64,000 nt of DNA from Chelativorans sp. ZYF759 (GCF_012911015.1 NZ_WVVV01000007.1:62001-126000); one strand, 5' to 3'. Shown: positions 17,781-27,635, counted from the first letter of the stretch. The notes: generated by a model not told the origin, from the letters alone. Translations and numbers: made by a program.

Positions 17781-18608
17781 ATGAAGACTATCCTCAAGGG
17801 GCTGACCGCGCTTGCACTTGGACTGGGAATCTCCGGTGCCGCTTCGGCCGCCGAATACCCGATCTATGAGCCGATCGAGCAGAGCTGGTCGTTCGCCGGA
17901 CCCTTCGGCACCTACGACAGGGGGCAATTGCAGCGTGGCTTCCAGGTCTATCGTGAGTCCTGTGCGGCTTGTCACGGCCTCGATCGCGTAGCCTTCCGCA
18001 ATCTTTCCACCCTGGGCTATTCCGAAGAGCAGATCATTGCTCTGGCCGCGGAATACGAGGTCGAGGACGGGCCGGATTCATTCGGCGACATGTTCATGCG
18101 CCCGGCAATCCCCGCGGATCGTTTCCCCGACCCGTTCCCGAATGCTGAAGCTGCCGCGGCGGCAAACAACGGTGCGGCGCCGCCGGACCTTTCCTTGATG
18201 GCCAAGGCCCGTCACGCCGAGCGTGGGTTCCCCCGTTTCGTCATCGATATCTTCACGCAGTACGAGGCAGCCGGCGCCGACTACATCTATTCGCTGCTGC
18301 AGGGCTATCAGGAAGCACCTGAGGGCTACGAATTGCAGCCCGGCACCTACTACAATCCTTATTTCCTGGCGGGTACGTCGCTGTCGATGCCGCAGCCCTT
18401 CTCCGACGGCATGCTGTCCTATAATGACGGCTCGCCCGAGACGATCCACCAGTACTCCCGAGACGTAGCTGCCTTCCTCATGTGGACGGCGGAGCCTCAT
18501 CTCGAAGCACGCAAGCAGACCGGCTTCGTGGTGATGATCTTCCTCCTGCTGTTTGGCGGGCTCGTCTACATGTCGAAGCGCAAGGTTTGGGCAGCCGTCC
18601 CGCACTGA
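17781..18608 (+). CDS. petC: Cytochrome c1 of the bc1 complex
   Basis: The product has 275 residues from the ATG at 17781, with a signal peptide ending near ASAAEYP. The heme c binding motif CAACH is at residues 61-65. A C-terminal anchor (GFVVMIFLLLFGGLVYMS) near residues 250-268 is followed by a basic tail. It accepts electrons from the Rieske protein and passes them to a soluble or membrane cytochrome c. A terminator hairpin follows, closing the operon. Confidence 0.96.
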   Translation: MKTILKGLTALALGLGISGAASAAEYPIYEPIEQSWSFAGPFGTYDRGQLQRGFQVYRESCAACHGLDRVAFRNLSTLGYSEEQIIALAAEYEVEDGPDSFGDMFMRPAIPADRFPDPFPNAEAAAAANNGAAPPDLSLMAKARHAERGFPRFVIDIFTQYEAAGADYIYSLLQGYQEAPEGYELQPGTYYNPYFLAGTSLSMPQPFSDGMLSYNDGSPETIHQYSRDVAAFLMWTAEPHLEARKQTGFVVMIFLLLFGGLVYMSKRKVWAAVPH

Positions 18609-18636
18609 CAGGCAACTTGACCGTATCGTTTCCAGA

Positions 18637-18660
18637 AGGGCGCCTCGGGGCGCCCTTTTT
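18637..18660 (+). terminator. Rho-independent terminator after petC
   Basis: AGGGCGCC and GGCGCCCT arms around a TCGG loop are followed by a T-tract, 28 bases after the petC stop. It is the end of the petABC operon. Confidence 0.85.
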
Positions 18661-18737
18661 CCTGAGCAGAATGGTTTCGACATCGGCACCGTGCTGTTGC
18701 ATGAAGGAGGCGCAGATTCTCCCGAGGCACGACATCC

Positions 18738-19283
18738 ATGAAGACATCTCTCGCAGAGACCCTCCTCTCGTCCATCCGGACCATTCCCGACTATCCCAAG
18801 CCAGGCATAATGTTCCGCGACATCACCACGCTGCTGGGTGACGCGCGGGCCTTCCGCAGGGCGGTCGACGAGTTGGTCCATCCCTACGCCGGCACGAAGG
18901 TCGACAAGGTGACCGGGATCGAGGCAAGAGGCTTCATTCTCGGCGGTGCCATTGCTCATCAGCTTTCGGCGGGTTTCATACCCATCCGCAAGAAGGGGAA
19001 ACTGCCGCACGATACGGTGAGGGTCGCCTACAGCCTCGAATACGGCATCGACGAGATGGAGATGCACAAGGATGCACTCAGGCCCGGGGAGAAGGTCATC
19101 CTGGTCGATGATCTGATCGCTACGGGGGGAACGGCCGAAGGAGCGGTCAAACTGCTCACGCAGATGGGGGCGGATATCGTGGCTGCCTGCTTCGTCATCG
19201 ATCTGCCGGAACTCGGTGGCCGTGCCAAGCTCGAAGCCCTCGGCGTTGAGGTAAACACGCTGATCGCGTTCGAAGGGCACTAG
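18738..19283 (+). CDS. apt: Adenine phosphoribosyltransferase
   Basis: The product has 181 residues. The PRPP-binding motif is [17 protein letters not shown] near residues 120-136, and the conserved [15 protein letters not shown] and [11 protein letters not shown] segments are present. It salvages adenine to AMP using PRPP. The gene follows the petC terminator and seems to be transcribed on its own, with an AGGAGG-like sequence upstream. Confidence 0.96.
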   Translation: MKTSLAETLLSSIRTIPDYPKPGIMFRDITTLLGDARAFRRAVDELVHPYAGTKVDKVTGIEARGFILGGAIAHQLSAGFIPIRKKGKLPHDTVRVAYSLEYGIDEMEMHKDALRPGEKVILVDDLIATGGTAEGAVKLLTQMGADIVAACFVIDLPELGGRAKLEALGVEVNTLIAFEGH

Positions 19284-19320
19284 CGGAACGATTGGTGGTG
19301 TCCATGCGTATCCTGAATTG

Positions 19321-20271
19321 ATGACGATTCAGGGTGCCGACCTTACGGAAGGTTCTACAAGATCGGCGCAGCCGGGCACCGAAAGTTCTCGGCGCCAGCG
19401 CGCTATCCGCGGCAAGTCCGTCTGGGGTGTGGCTGCACTCGGCTCACTGCTGCTGCTGGGAGGCCTCATCGCGCTGCTGCCCGAACGCATCCTGTTCAGC
19501 TACAGGCTTCATTTTTCCATTCTCGAGCTGGATCGCGACCGGCCACTTCGCGCCTTCAACCACCGGACCGCTGATGGGCTCAGCCTCCGCTCGTGGTACG
19601 TCATGCCGCGCGACGGACTGCCGACCATCGTCTATTTCGCGGGGCGAGATGGCGATATCATTCACAAGCCGGCACATTTCGTGGAAGCCGTGGAGGCAGG
19701 CCATGGCCTGCTGCTGGTCGGATATCGTGGGTATGGCGGCAATCCCGGCGCACCTCAGGAAACGCGCATGCACCGCGACGTGCTTGCGTTACTCGACCAG
19801 GCCGCCCAAGCCGGCATCACGCGCAACGGCTCCATTCTCTATGGCTATTCGATGGGATCCGCCTTCGCGGCGCATGCGGCCGCCTACAGCGCGCCACTCG
19901 GCGTCGTGCTGGAGGCGCCCATAAGCACGTTCTTGGCCGCCGTGCGTCTTCAGGCCGGCCGCATTCCGGGTTTCCTCGTCCGCACGCGTTTCGACAACCT
20001 GGCACGCATGCGCGAGATCAGCGCGCCCGTGCTTCTGCTGGCGGGCGAACAGGACCCGGTGACACCGCCCTCCTTTGCCTACGCGCTGGCACGGAGCAAC
20101 CCGCAATTCGCGTCGGTCGAAGTGGTGGCCGGTGCCAATCACTTCAACATCATGCGCCTGGGAGGGCAGCGTCACGTCGACGACTTCCTCAGCATCCTTG
20201 CCAACGACAGAGTGAATGGCCCGGCTGCGGCACAAGCCGCCATCGGGCTGCCAGCGCCGTTCGAAGGGTGA
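19321..20271 (+). CDS. Membrane-anchored alpha/beta hydrolase
   Basis: The product has 316 residues from the ATG at 19321. One N-terminal membrane segment (WGVAALGSLLLLGGLIALLP) is at about residues 38-57, so the catalytic domain probably faces the periplasm. The nucleophile elbow GYSMGS is near residue 177, an acid near the LAGEQDPVTPP block, and a histidine in GANHFN near 281. It resembles BEM46-type or YfhR-type hydrolases. The substrate is unknown. It converges with the first MaoC gene, with only three bases between stops. Confidence 0.85.
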   Translation: MTIQGADLTEGSTRSAQPGTESSRRQRAIRGKSVWGVAALGSLLLLGGLIALLPERILFSYRLHFSILELDRDRPLRAFNHRTADGLSLRSWYVMPRDGLPTIVYFAGRDGDIIHKPAHFVEAVEAGHGLLLVGYRGYGGNPGAPQETRMHRDVLALLDQAAQAGITRNGSILYGYSMGSAFAAHAAAYSAPLGVVLEAPISTFLAAVRLQAGRIPGFLVRTRFDNLARMREISAPVLLLAGEQDPVTPPSFAYALARSNPQFASVEVVAGANHFNIMRLGGQRHVDDFLSILANDRVNGPAAAQAAIGLPAPFEG

Positions 20272-20274
20272 CGC

Positions 20275-20745
20275 CTATCCCGACTTCACCAGCACGGCGT
20301 TTTCGAATTGCAGCACCTTCTCGCCAGCCCCGTTGAAGGCTTCCGCGACGATGGTCATCATGCGCCAGCCCGGCCGCGTCGCAAGGGCTCGGTGCCCCGT
20401 CGCGCGGCGGGTATAGGTGATCCTATCGCCGGCATAGACCGGCTTCAGCCATTTCAGGTTGCTGAATCCGGGCGAGGGGCCAAAAGCAGGACGCGGTCCA
20501 TCCCCTGTCCAGTCGCGGCCCTCCAGGTCCTCGCGGTGTTCGAGGTTGAGGCGCATCCAGATAGCGCAGGTATGCCACCCGGAGGCGCAAAGGCGACCGA
20601 ATACACTGTGTTCTGCGGCCTCCTCGTCGACGTGGAAGCGCTGCGGGTCATACTTCGAAGCGAAGGTCTTGATCTCTTCGGCCGTGAAGGTGTGGCTGCC
20701 AAGCTCGACCGTCTCTCCAATGCGGAAATAGTCTTCCAGGCTCAT
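20275..20745 (-). CDS. MaoC-family (hotdog) dehydratase-like protein, second of a pair
   Basis: The product has 156 residues. The hotdog fold has the HVDEEAAEHSVFGRLCASGWH block typical of MaoC enoyl-CoA hydratases, with D and H in the expected catalytic region, and a WLKPVYAGDRI block later. Its start overlaps the stop of the next MaoC gene (ATGA), so the two are translated together, likely as a heterodimer. The substrate is unknown; a role in acyl-CoA or fatty-acid metabolism is inferred from the family. Confidence 0.88.
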   Translation of the reverse strand: MSLEDYFRIGETVELGSHTFTAEEIKTFASKYDPQRFHVDEEAAEHSVFGRLCASGWHTCAIWMRLNLEHREDLEGRDWTGDGPRPAFGPSPGFSNLKWLKPVYAGDRITYTRRATGHRALATRPGWRMMTIVAEAFNGAGEKVLQFENAVLVKSG

Positions 20746-21200
20746 GACGCGGCCTCGCGGGTCAGGAACATGCCGGTGTTCTTGAGTTCAAGGACCGTTT
20801 CGCCGCGCTGATTGACGAGCTGGTGACGGCACGTAACGAAACCAAGCCCTGGACGGCGCGCCGACAGACGCTTTTCCTCGACCACGGAGGTGCCGGTCAG
20901 CGTGTCACCGGCGAGCACCGGCTTCTTCCATCGAACATAGTCTACGCCGGGGGCACCCTGGGACGTCGAATCAAGCAGGAAGCGATCGCACATCATGCGC
21001 ATCAGCATACAGCAGCTGTGCCAGCCGGAGGCACCCAGGCCACCGAGGATGCTTGCCTTGCCGGCCTCTTCGTCCAGATGCATCGGCTGCGCATCGAACT
21101 GGCTGGCGAACTCGATGATCTCCTCGGCGGTGACGGCCTTCGAGCCCAGATCGATTGCGGTCCCTTCCTCGAAATCCTCGAAGGCCCATCTCGGTGCCAT
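20742..21200 (-). CDS. MaoC-family (hotdog) dehydratase-like protein, first of a pair
   Basis: The product has 152 residues from the ATG at 21200, preceded by GGAGGAAGC; a GTG further upstream (21212) is less convincing. MHLDEEAGKASILGGLGASG matches the MaoC hydratase motif, and VRWKKPVLAGDTL is the later conserved block. It is similar to the neighbouring gene, consistent with an old duplication, and lies 20 bases after ychF in the same direction, so it probably shares that transcript. Confidence 0.88.
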   Translation of the reverse strand: MAPRWAFEDFEEGTAIDLGSKAVTAEEIIEFASQFDAQPMHLDEEAGKASILGGLGASGWHSCCMLMRMMCDRFLLDSTSQGAPGVDYVRWKKPVLAGDTLTGTSVVEEKRLSARRPGLGFVTCRHQLVNQRGETVLELKNTGMFLTREAAS

Positions 21201-21220
21201 CGCTTCCTCCACACGCTGCC

Positions 21221-22324
21221 TCAGACGTTGAACTTGAACAGCATCACGTCACCGTCCTGGACGACATATTCCTTGCCCTCGTCGCGCGCCTTGCCGGCAT
21301 CGCGGGCAGGGACCTCGCCGCCAAGGGCCACAAAATCGTCAAAAGCGATGGTCTGGGCGCGGATGAAGCCCCGCTCGAAATCGGTGTGGATGACGCCAGC
21401 GGCCTGCGGCGCTTTCGATCCCTTGGCGACGGTCCAGGCACGGGTCTCCTTCGGGCCGGAGGTGAAAAAGGTGATGAGATCGAGAAGATCGTATCCGGCG
21501 CGAATGAGGCGGTCGAGGCCTGGCTCAGTCAGGCCAAGGGCCTCCATGAACTCCGCCGCTTCGTCAGGCGACAATTGAGCGATTTCGGCCTCGATCGCCG
21601 CCGAGATGACGACGGCGCTGGCGCCCTGATCAGCGGCCATCCTGGCGGCCGCCTCGGTGTGGGCATTGCCCGTCGCGGCTTCCGCTTCCGACACGTTGCA
21701 GACATAGAGCACGGGCTTGGACGTCAAAAGATTGAGGCCGCGCAGGATCTTCAGATCTTCCGCCGCGATGCCGGGCAGTAGAAGGCGAACCGGCTTGCCC
21801 TCCTGAAGCAGCTCTAGCGCCTTTTCCATCATCGGAAGGACGGTGAGCGCCTCCTTGTCTTTGCCGGTGGCACGCTTGCGGATCTGAACGATGCGGCGCT
21901 CAAGACTTTCGAGATCGGACAGCATCAACTCGGTCTCGACCGTGTCGGCATCAGCAACCGGATCAATACGGCCCTCGACATGGGTGATGTCGTCATCCTC
22001 GAAGCAGCGCAGGACGTGCACGATGGCGTCGACCTCGCGAATGTTGGCGAGGAACTGGTTGCCGAGGCCTTCGCCCTTGGAGGCGCCGCGTACCAGCCCG
22101 GCAATGTCGACGAAGGAAATGCGCGTCGGGATCGTCTCCTTCGACTTCGCGATGCCGGCAATCTTCTTCAGCCGCTCGTCGGGAACCGCGACGTCGCCGG
22201 AATTCGGTTCGATCGTGCAGAAGGGATAGTTTGCCGCCTGCGCGGCGGCGGTCCTGGTCAGCGCGTTGAAGAGCGTCGACTTGCCGACGTTCGGCAGGCC
22301 GACGATGCCGCATTTGAAGCCCAT
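21221..22324 (-). CDS. ychF: Redox-regulated ATPase/GTPase YchF
   Basis: The product has 367 residues from the ATG at 22324, matching the normal family length; a longer frame upstream is not needed. The Obg-family P-loop GLPNVGKST starts near residue 8, with the FVDIAGLV and [11 protein letters not shown] motifs following. A TGS domain forms the C-terminus. YchF (OLA1) binds ATP rather than GTP and is associated with ribosomes and oxidative-stress responses. Confidence 0.95.
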   Translation of the reverse strand: MGFKCGIVGLPNVGKSTLFNALTRTAAAQAANYPFCTIEPNSGDVAVPDERLKKIAGIAKSKETIPTRISFVDIAGLVRGASKGEGLGNQFLANIREVDAIVHVLRCFEDDDITHVEGRIDPVADADTVETELMLSDLESLERRIVQIRKRATGKDKEALTVLPMMEKALELLQEGKPVRLLLPGIAAEDLKILRGLNLLTSKPVLYVCNVSEAEAATGNAHTEAAARMAADQGASAVVISAAIEAEIAQLSPDEAAEFMEALGLTEPGLDRLIRAGYDLLDLITFFTSGPKETRAWTVAKGSKAPQAAGVIHTDFERGFIRAQTIAFDDFVALGGEVPARDAGKARDEGKEYVVQDGDVMLFKFNV

Positions 22325-22419
22325 GATGTCAAGCGTCCTGTGGGAGGAGGTGAATTCGATCAGGGCTATGGGGGAGGGGTCCATGATCGTCAAGCCTTCG
22401 AGCGTGGCTTGTGATCAAA

Positions 22420-23007
22420 TCAGGCCAGTGTCGTCCATATCAGCCAACCGGCTGCTGCGCATACAACGCCTCCGATCAGGATCATGATGCCGTCGCGGGC
22501 GATCATACCGAGCGCGAACAGCGCGACTGCCCCTGCCACGATGGAAACGGAAAATGGAACCGTTTCAAAAGCGGGAGCGAGGAGGACCATCAGTGTGCAG
22601 ATCGCCGCAGGCAACATGATCCAGGGTCGCTGGGTGAGGAAGGACATACGCTCGGCGCTGACCTTGTCGATCCAACCTGCCGGCTTGCGCAACCAGGATA
22701 CCGCCTTGTCGAGACGCTTCTTCTTCATCTCCCTTCGGGTCAGGAAACCGGGCAGCCACAGCGTTTCTCGCCCAAGGACGATCTGAAACGCGATGAGCGA
22801 GATGATGAGCGAGCCTATCGACGGCATGCCCGGAACGCCGCTCACCGGCGTTATGAGAAAAAGCGCGGGCACGAGCAGCAGCGGGCCGAATGCATCGCCA
22901 CCGATCTGCTCGACGATGTCGCCAACCGACACGGTATCGTCCTCGCCGGCTTCCTCAAGCTGATCGAGCACGTCTTCCAGATCTTCGAGCTCTTGCCTGT
23001 CGTCCAT
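22420..23007 (-). CDS. ExoD-family exopolysaccharide membrane protein
   Basis: The product has 195 residues: an acidic N-terminus (LEDLEDVLDQLEEAGEDD), then four or five membrane segments. The GGDAFGPLLLVPALFLITPV region and the following hydrophobic blocks match the ExoD family, which was first linked to exopolysaccharide synthesis in rhizobia. The biochemical role is unknown. It lies 82 bases downstream of pth. Confidence 0.85.
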   Translation of the reverse strand: MDDRQELEDLEDVLDQLEEAGEDDTVSVGDIVEQIGGDAFGPLLLVPALFLITPVSGVPGMPSIGSLIISLIAFQIVLGRETLWLPGFLTRREMKKKRLDKAVSWLRKPAGWIDKVSAERMSFLTQRPWIMLPAAICTLMVLLAPAFETVPFSVSIVAGAVALFALGMIARDGIMILIGGVVCAAAGWLIWTTLA

Positions 23008-23089
23008 GAATCCTTCGCCGGGGCGGCGACGACCACCGTCGCCAATCCGACAAACGCATCACCTTCGGAAAAGGTCCGCGTGCGGGATG

Positions 23090-23815
23090 TCAGTCGCGGT
23101 TGAAGAGCTTCTTGAGCATGGCTGCCAACGGCCCGTTTTCGGGGGGCTTGACGGCCGGCTGGCGGGGCCGAGCCTGTCGGATATGACTCTGACCTTTCGG
23201 TACCGGGCGCTGGGAAGCTGCTGCGGCCGCCGGCGCACTGGGGGACTTGCCCTGCGCCGCCTGGGCAACCTTGCTCATGAAGCCCGCATCGTCCCCCCGC
23301 ACGAGGAGTTCGGCCTGATCGGCGATGCTCTCCAGCAAGGGATCGAGCCATTCGGAGTCGACCTTCGCGAAATCGCCGAGGACATGACTGGTGACGAGGT
23401 GCTTGGCGCCAGGATGCCCAATGCCGATGCGGACGCGGCGATAATCCTTTCCGCAATGGGCGTCGAGCGACTTGATGCCGTTGTGGCCGCCGCTGCCACC
23501 GCCCGTCTTCACCCGGACCTTGCCGGGTGCGAGGTCGAGTTCGTCATAGAGCACGACGATGTCCTGTGGCGACAGCTTGTGGAAGCGCATGGCCTCCCCC
23601 ACGGACTGACCCGACAGGTTCATGAATGTCTGCGGCTTGATCAGGAGGACCTTTTCGCCGCCGATGCGCCCATCGGCGATGAGAGCCGAGTGCTTCTTCG
23701 ACCATGGCGAAAAGGAATGGCGGCGGTGTATGGCGTCCGCCGCCATGTAACCGACATTGTGCCGGTTGTTCTGGTATTTGGGCCCGGGATTTCCCAGGCC
23801 CGCAATGATGAGCAT
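23090..23815 (-). CDS. pth: Peptidyl-tRNA hydrolase
   Basis: The product has 241 residues. [18 protein letters not shown] holds the catalytic histidine near residue 19. The [12 protein letters not shown] loop is near residue 105, and the GIGHPG motif follows. The last ~50 residues are a low-complexity Pro/Ala/Arg tail typical of rhizobial Pth. It recycles peptidyl-tRNA. It sits 29 bases after rplY, a common rhizobial arrangement. Confidence 0.95.
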   Translation of the reverse strand: MLIIAGLGNPGPKYQNNRHNVGYMAADAIHRRHSFSPWSKKHSALIADGRIGGEKVLLIKPQTFMNLSGQSVGEAMRFHKLSPQDIVVLYDELDLAPGKVRVKTGGGSGGHNGIKSLDAHCGKDYRRVRIGIGHPGAKHLVTSHVLGDFAKVDSEWLDPLLESIADQAELLVRGDDAGFMSKVAQAAQGKSPSAPAAAAASQRPVPKGQSHIRQARPRQPAVKPPENGPLAAMLKKLFNRD

Positions 23816-23844
23816 CGTCCAGCTCCCGAAGGAATTGGGGAAGA

Positions 23845-24531
23845 CTATTCCTTGGCTTCCTCGCCGCCCTCTTCGCCTTCCTCGCCCTCGGCCGTCTCTT
23901 CCTCGACCTCGGTCGCGGCGGCTTCGGTCTCGTCGACGCCTTCTTCCTCGGCAGCCGTCAGGACGGCGGGCGCGGCGATCGTGGCGATCGTGAAATCCCG
24001 GTCCGTGATGGTCGGGGTCACGCCCTTGGGCAGGGTCACCGAAGAAATATGGATGGAGTCGCCGATCGCCAGGCCCGTCAGATCAATCTCGAAAGCTTCG
24101 GGAATGTCGTTGGCGGGGCAGGTGCACTCGACCGTGTGGCGCACGATGTTCAGAACGCCGCCGCGCTTGATGCCGGGGGAAGCTTCCTCATTGAGGAAGT
24201 GAACCGGAATCTCGACCGTGACGATGGTGTTCTTGCCCACGCGCAGGAAGTCGACATGCATGGTGAAATCACGCACGGGGTCCATCTGGAAGTCTTTCGG
24301 CAGCACCTGGTGCTTTTCGCCGTCGACGTCGATGGTTGCGATCGTCGTCAGAAAGCCGCCGGCGTGAATCTTGAGATGCACGTCCTTGTACGGCAGGGTG
24401 ATGGCCAGGGGTGGCTTGTTGTCACCGTAAATGACTGCGGGTACCTTGCCGCTGCGGCGAATTTCACGGGCGGCCCCCTTGCCGACCCGATCGCGCGCCT
24501 CGGCCTTGAGCTCGTAGCTCGCGTGGCTCAT
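23845..24531 (-). CDS. rplY: 50S ribosomal protein L25 (Ctc form)
   Basis: The product has 228 residues from the ATG at 24531. The N-terminal L25 domain ([20 protein letters not shown]) binds 5S rRNA, a Ctc beta-barrel domain follows, and an acidic Glu-rich C-terminal tail ends the protein. It is the long form typical of alphaproteobacteria and other non-enteric groups. Its upstream region is shared with the divergent gene at 24810. Confidence 0.94.
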   Translation of the reverse strand: MSHASYELKAEARDRVGKGAAREIRRSGKVPAVIYGDNKPPLAITLPYKDVHLKIHAGGFLTTIATIDVDGEKHQVLPKDFQMDPVRDFTMHVDFLRVGKNTIVTVEIPVHFLNEEASPGIKRGGVLNIVRHTVECTCPANDIPEAFEIDLTGLAIGDSIHISSVTLPKGVTPTITDRDFTIATIAAPAVLTAAEEEGVDETEAAATEVEEETAEGEEGEEGGEEAKE

Positions 24532-24809
24532 GGCATTTCCTTTCAAGTTTTTGGCGGAGCGTTTCAAGGCAAGGCCCTGAAACGTCGAAAGCGGCCCACT
24601 CGCCTCCAGTCCGATGCCGAACCTTCGTGAGATGCCGCCTCCAGCCGCGCTGCCTCCAAGGGTGTCTGCGCGGGTGGCGCTCCTATAGCCGAAGGCCGCA
24701 TAGGGCGCAAGCGCGGTCAAGACGTTGCGATAGCCCTTCGTGGACCCTATTTCCGTCCCCATACCAGCACATGATCCCGTTTCACCAAACATCACAGAGA
24801 GGACACCGC

Positions 24810-25931
24810 ATGCTGCATGTCGACATTCCCACCCTGCCCGAGTTCAAGGCGCTTTCGTCCATACGCGCGGATGCCTGCGTCTCGATCTATCTCGACACGA
24901 CACCGCTGACGCAGGACGCGGGGTCCGCCCGGGTGGAGTTGGGCAATTTCGCACGTACGGCACGCGAGAAGCTGGAAGCGGCGGGGCTCGACAAGCGGCG
25001 TCTCGGCGCCCTCATGGAGCATTTCGACGGACTGGCGGAGGATGACGAGTTCTGGCGCCTGCAGGCCAACAGCCTTGCGGTCCTGGCCACGCCCGACAAG
25101 CTCTCGGTCTATCGCCTCGCCAATGATCTCCATGAAATGGTCGAGGTATCGGACCGTTTCCATCTCAAGCAATTGCTTCGGGCTCTCACCTTTCCCCATT
25201 CGGCATTCGTTCTGGCCCTTGCAGAGAACCATGTCCGGCTTGTCGAGGTCTTTGCGGACCTGCCCGCCCGGGAAGTGCGTGTCGATAACATGCCGAAAGA
25301 CGCGGCGGACGCGCTGGGCAAGTCGACACTCAACGATCGTTCTCATTCCGGACGCATACACGGCTCGGAGGGCCAGAACGTTCGTCTGCGCCAGTTTGCG
25401 CGCAAGGTCGACGCCGCCCTTCGTCCGGTTCTGTCTGGTCGGGAGATCCCGCTGATCCTGGCGGCCACGGGCCGCCTTGCTTCTCTCTTTCCCTCTGTCT
25501 GCAGCTACCCGAACCTTCTCGAAGACATCATCGCCGACAGCCCGGACCGGATGAGCGAGGCTGACCTCGCGAACGCGGCGCGGCCGATACTCGACACGGC
25601 CTATGCCAAGGATATCGAGGGGATGAAGGAGCTCTACGAGACCCGGTCGAGCCAGGGTCGGGCCACGGCCGACATGTCGGACGCGGCACGCGCGGCCACC
25701 TATGGCGCGATCGAGGCGTTGCTTGTCGATATCGACACGGTCGTGCACGGCACCGTCGATGACGAAAGCGGTGCGGTGACTTTCTCCGACAAGGCCGATG
25801 CGGGCAACTACGGCGTGGTCGACGAAATTGCCGGCCGGGCACTGGCCTCGGGGGCGCGTGTCCTCGCGGTGCGCAAGTCCGACATTCCCGGCGGCGGCGA
25901 GCTGGCGGCGATCCTTCGTTATGCGGTCTGA
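24810..25931 (+). CDS. Bacterial archaeo-eukaryotic release-factor-like (baeRF) protein
   Basis: The product has 373 residues from the ATG at 24810, preceded by GAGAGG. The [20 protein letters not shown] segment and the later [20 protein letters not shown] block fit the baeRF group, bacterial proteins related to eukaryotic/archaeal eRF1. These have been proposed, by others, to rescue or dismantle stalled ribosomes. A bacterial eRF1-like gene next to rplY and pth is suggestive, but its role here is inferred from the family. The assignment to a particular baeRF subfamily is not certain. Confidence 0.6.
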   Translation: MLHVDIPTLPEFKALSSIRADACVSIYLDTTPLTQDAGSARVELGNFARTAREKLEAAGLDKRRLGALMEHFDGLAEDDEFWRLQANSLAVLATPDKLSVYRLANDLHEMVEVSDRFHLKQLLRALTFPHSAFVLALAENHVRLVEVFADLPAREVRVDNMPKDAADALGKSTLNDRSHSGRIHGSEGQNVRLRQFARKVDAALRPVLSGREIPLILAATGRLASLFPSVCSYPNLLEDIIADSPDRMSEADLANAARPILDTAYAKDIEGMKELYETRSSQGRATADMSDAARAATYGAIEALLVDIDTVVHGTVDDESGAVTFSDKADAGNYGVVDEIAGRALASGARVLAVRKSDIPGGGELAAILRYAV

Positions 25932-25998
25932 CGGGGGCGACCTGGGTCGATCCGGTAGTGCCTTGGAATCGCGACAAAACTGTGCGATGCTCACTCCA

Positions 25999-26032
25999 GT
26001 TCGGGTTTTTGCAGACGACCCGGAGACTGGAA
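25999..26032 (+). repeat. Conserved element upstream of the first cold-shock gene
   Basis: The start (GTTCGGG) and the end (CCCGGAGACTGGAA) recur upstream of the second cold-shock gene, with only the bases between differing. It lies about 100 bases before the start at 26135. It may be a cold-shock 5' UTR element or a promoter-linked motif. It lies in the 203-base gap after the baeRF gene. Confidence 0.55.
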
Positions 26033-26134
26033 CGTTATTGGACGACCTTTCCCCGACTACGTGAACTCTCGACGACAGCGAGTTCGCGCGCGCCGCGCGG
26101 ACGCATACCAAACGACTGGGAGAGGAGTTTCCCC

Positions 26135-26350
26135 ATGAGCAGCCAGACCGGCACCGTCAAGTTCTTCAACACCACCAAGGGTTTCGGCTTCATCACGCCG
26201 GACGGCGGTTCGAAGGACGTCTTCGTTCACATTTCCGCTGTCGAGGCCTCTGGCCTGCGCACGCTGGTCGATGGCCAGAAGGTGACCTTCGACGTCGAGC
26301 CCGACCGGATGGGCAAGGGCCCCAAGGCGGTCAATCTCGCCGAGGCGTAA
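26135..26350 (+). CDS. cspA: Cold-shock protein 1 (CspA family)
   Basis: The product has 71 residues: a single cold-shock domain with RNP1 (KGFGFI) and RNP2 (VFVHIS) motifs. Family members bind single-stranded RNA and DNA. The ATG at 26135 follows a GAGGAG-rich site. A terminator follows, so it is monocistronic. The paralog lies 350 bases downstream, and both carry the same upstream element. Confidence 0.93.
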   Translation: MSSQTGTVKFFNTTKGFGFITPDGGSKDVFVHISAVEASGLRTLVDGQKVTFDVEPDRMGKGPKAVNLAEA

Positions 26351-26388
26351 GCCACAACCGGCAAAGAATCTCAGCAGCTTGAGATTGA

Positions 26389-26421
26389 AGGGCGTTCGGT
26401 GAAAGCCGGACGCCCTTTTTG
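26389..26421 (+). terminator. Rho-independent terminator after cold-shock gene 1
   Basis: GGGCGTTCGG and CCGGACGCCC arms (one G-U pair) are followed by TTTTT, about 40 bases after the stop. The 345 bases between the two cold-shock genes hold this terminator, the shared element and the leader of the second gene; no other gene is visible. Confidence 0.85.
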
Positions 26422-26480
26422 GTTTTTCCGGTCTTCAAAATCGCTTGCCCGTTTTCGAGAAATGAAGGAACATCGCTTCC

Positions 26481-26510
26481 GTTCGGGCATTGCCGGCCCG
26501 GAGACTGGAA
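26481..26510 (+). repeat. Conserved element upstream of the second cold-shock gene
   Basis: Same start (GTTCGGG) and same 14-base end (CCCGGAGACTGGAA) as at 25999, with four fewer bases between. It lies about 186 bases before the start at 26696. The matching geometry at both cold-shock genes suggests a shared function or recent duplication. Confidence 0.55.
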
Positions 26511-26695
26511 TGGAATGCCCGGGTTGGTCGCAGACATGAACAAGGCAGACATGGCATCGGGTTTCCCGCGAAGAAGCGGATCGCGGCAAGATCCCCATAT
26601 GCGGAACACTGTTTCTTCTCCCCCAGCAAAACACCGAGATTGCGGAGCCGCAGCGGCGGCGAGGGCTTAACGCGGGAGACAAGGAGCTTTCCCCG

Positions 26696-26908
26696 ATGTC
26701 ACAGAACGGTACCGTAAAGTTCTTCAACCAGGACAAGGGCTACGGCTTCATCACGCCAGACGACGGCCAACGCGACGTGTTCGTGCACATCTCGGCGGTC
26801 CAGGCTTCGGGTCTTACCGGGCTCCAGGACGGCCAGAAGGTGAGTTTCGACACCGAGCCGGACAATCGCGGCAAGGGCCCGAAAGCCGTCAACCTTATGG
26901 TGCTGTAG
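26696..26908 (+). CDS. cspA: Cold-shock protein 2 (CspA family)
   Basis: The product has 70 residues and is very similar to the preceding cold-shock protein, with KGYGFI and VFVHIS RNA-binding motifs. The ATG at 26696 has AAGGAG upstream. The unusually long leader (about 270 bases after the terminator of gene 1) is consistent with cold-shock genes, which often fold a regulatory 5' UTR. Confidence 0.92.
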   Translation: MSQNGTVKFFNQDKGYGFITPDDGQRDVFVHISAVQASGLTGLQDGQKVSFDTEPDNRGKGPKAVNLMVL

Positions 26909-26943
26909 GGCACGGATCTTTAAGTCCGCGTCCGCGTCGCTGG

Positions 26944-26967
26944 TGCTGCGCGCTTGAGCGCGCAGCA
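26944..26967. terminator. Hairpin between convergent cold-shock and MBL genes
   Basis: A perfect 11-base stem (TGCTGCGCGCT/AGCGCGCAGCA) with a two-base loop lies 35 bases after cspA2 and 26 bases before the stop of the MBL gene. It is likely a bidirectional termination element; there is no clear T-tract. Confidence 0.6.
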
Positions 26968-26993
26968 TGCCTGGCGATGGATGACGCGGTGCG

Positions 26994-27635
26994 CTAGGTC
27001 AGGAACGGATTGTTTCGGCGCTCATCGCCGAGCTTGCCGCCTGGCCCGTGACCACAGATGAACCCGATCTCATCGCCCAGCGGCAGCAGCTTGTTCTTGA
27101 TGGAACTGATCAGGGTCGCGTGATCGCCGCCGGGAAGATCGGTGCGGCCGATCGAGCCGGAGAAGAGAACGTCGCCGACATGGGCGAAGCCCGCTTCGCG
27201 GTTGTAAAAGACGACGTGGCCCGGCGCGTGACCCGGACAATGCAGCACTTCAAACCGGTGATCCCCAAAGGAGAGCGTTTCGCCTTCCGTCAGGAAACGA
27301 TCCGGTGTCACGTTGCGAACGCTACCCTCCAGCCCGAACATGCGCGCCTGCGCCTCCAGGTTTTCGAGCATTGGCCGATCGCTTTCATGCGGTCCCACGA
27401 TGTCGATGCCGAGGCGCTCCTTCAGGTCCATGGCGCCGCCCGCATGATCAATATGGCCGTGGGTCAGCCAGATGGCTTCGATCTTCAGGCCGTTGTCGTC
27501 AATCGCCGCCATGATGCTGTCGACGTCGCCACCCGGATCGACCACCACGCCCTGGTGCGTTTCCTCGTCGAAGAGGATCGTGCAATTCTGCTGGAATGGC
27601 GTGACGGGGATGATGCCGGCTTTCAGCTGACCCAT
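26994..27635 (-). CDS. MBL-fold hydrolase (glyoxalase II-like)
   Basis: The product has 213 residues from the ATG at 27635; the long in-frame upstream extension is not supported. The metal-binding HxHxDH is THGHIDHAGG near residue 56-65. Further metal ligands are in CPGHAPGHV, GDVLFSGSIGRTDLPGG and the FICGHGPGG end. It resembles YcbL/GloB-like hydrolases acting on thioesters such as lactoylglutathione. The substrate is not certain. Confidence 0.9.
   Translation of the reverse strand: MGQLKAGIIPVTPFQQNCTILFDEETHQGVVVDPGGDVDSIMAAIDDNGLKIEAIWLTHGHIDHAGGAMDLKERLGIDIVGPHESDRPMLENLEAQARMFGLEGSVRNVTPDRFLTEGETLSFGDHRFEVLHCPGHAPGHVVFYNREAGFAHVGDVLFSGSIGRTDLPGGDHATLISSIKNKLLPLGDEIGFICGHGPGGKLGDERRNNPFLT

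Noticed and set aside
26011-26053. EcfG promoter at the GGAAC near 26029
   Set aside because: No GTT occurs at the required distance after GGAAC.
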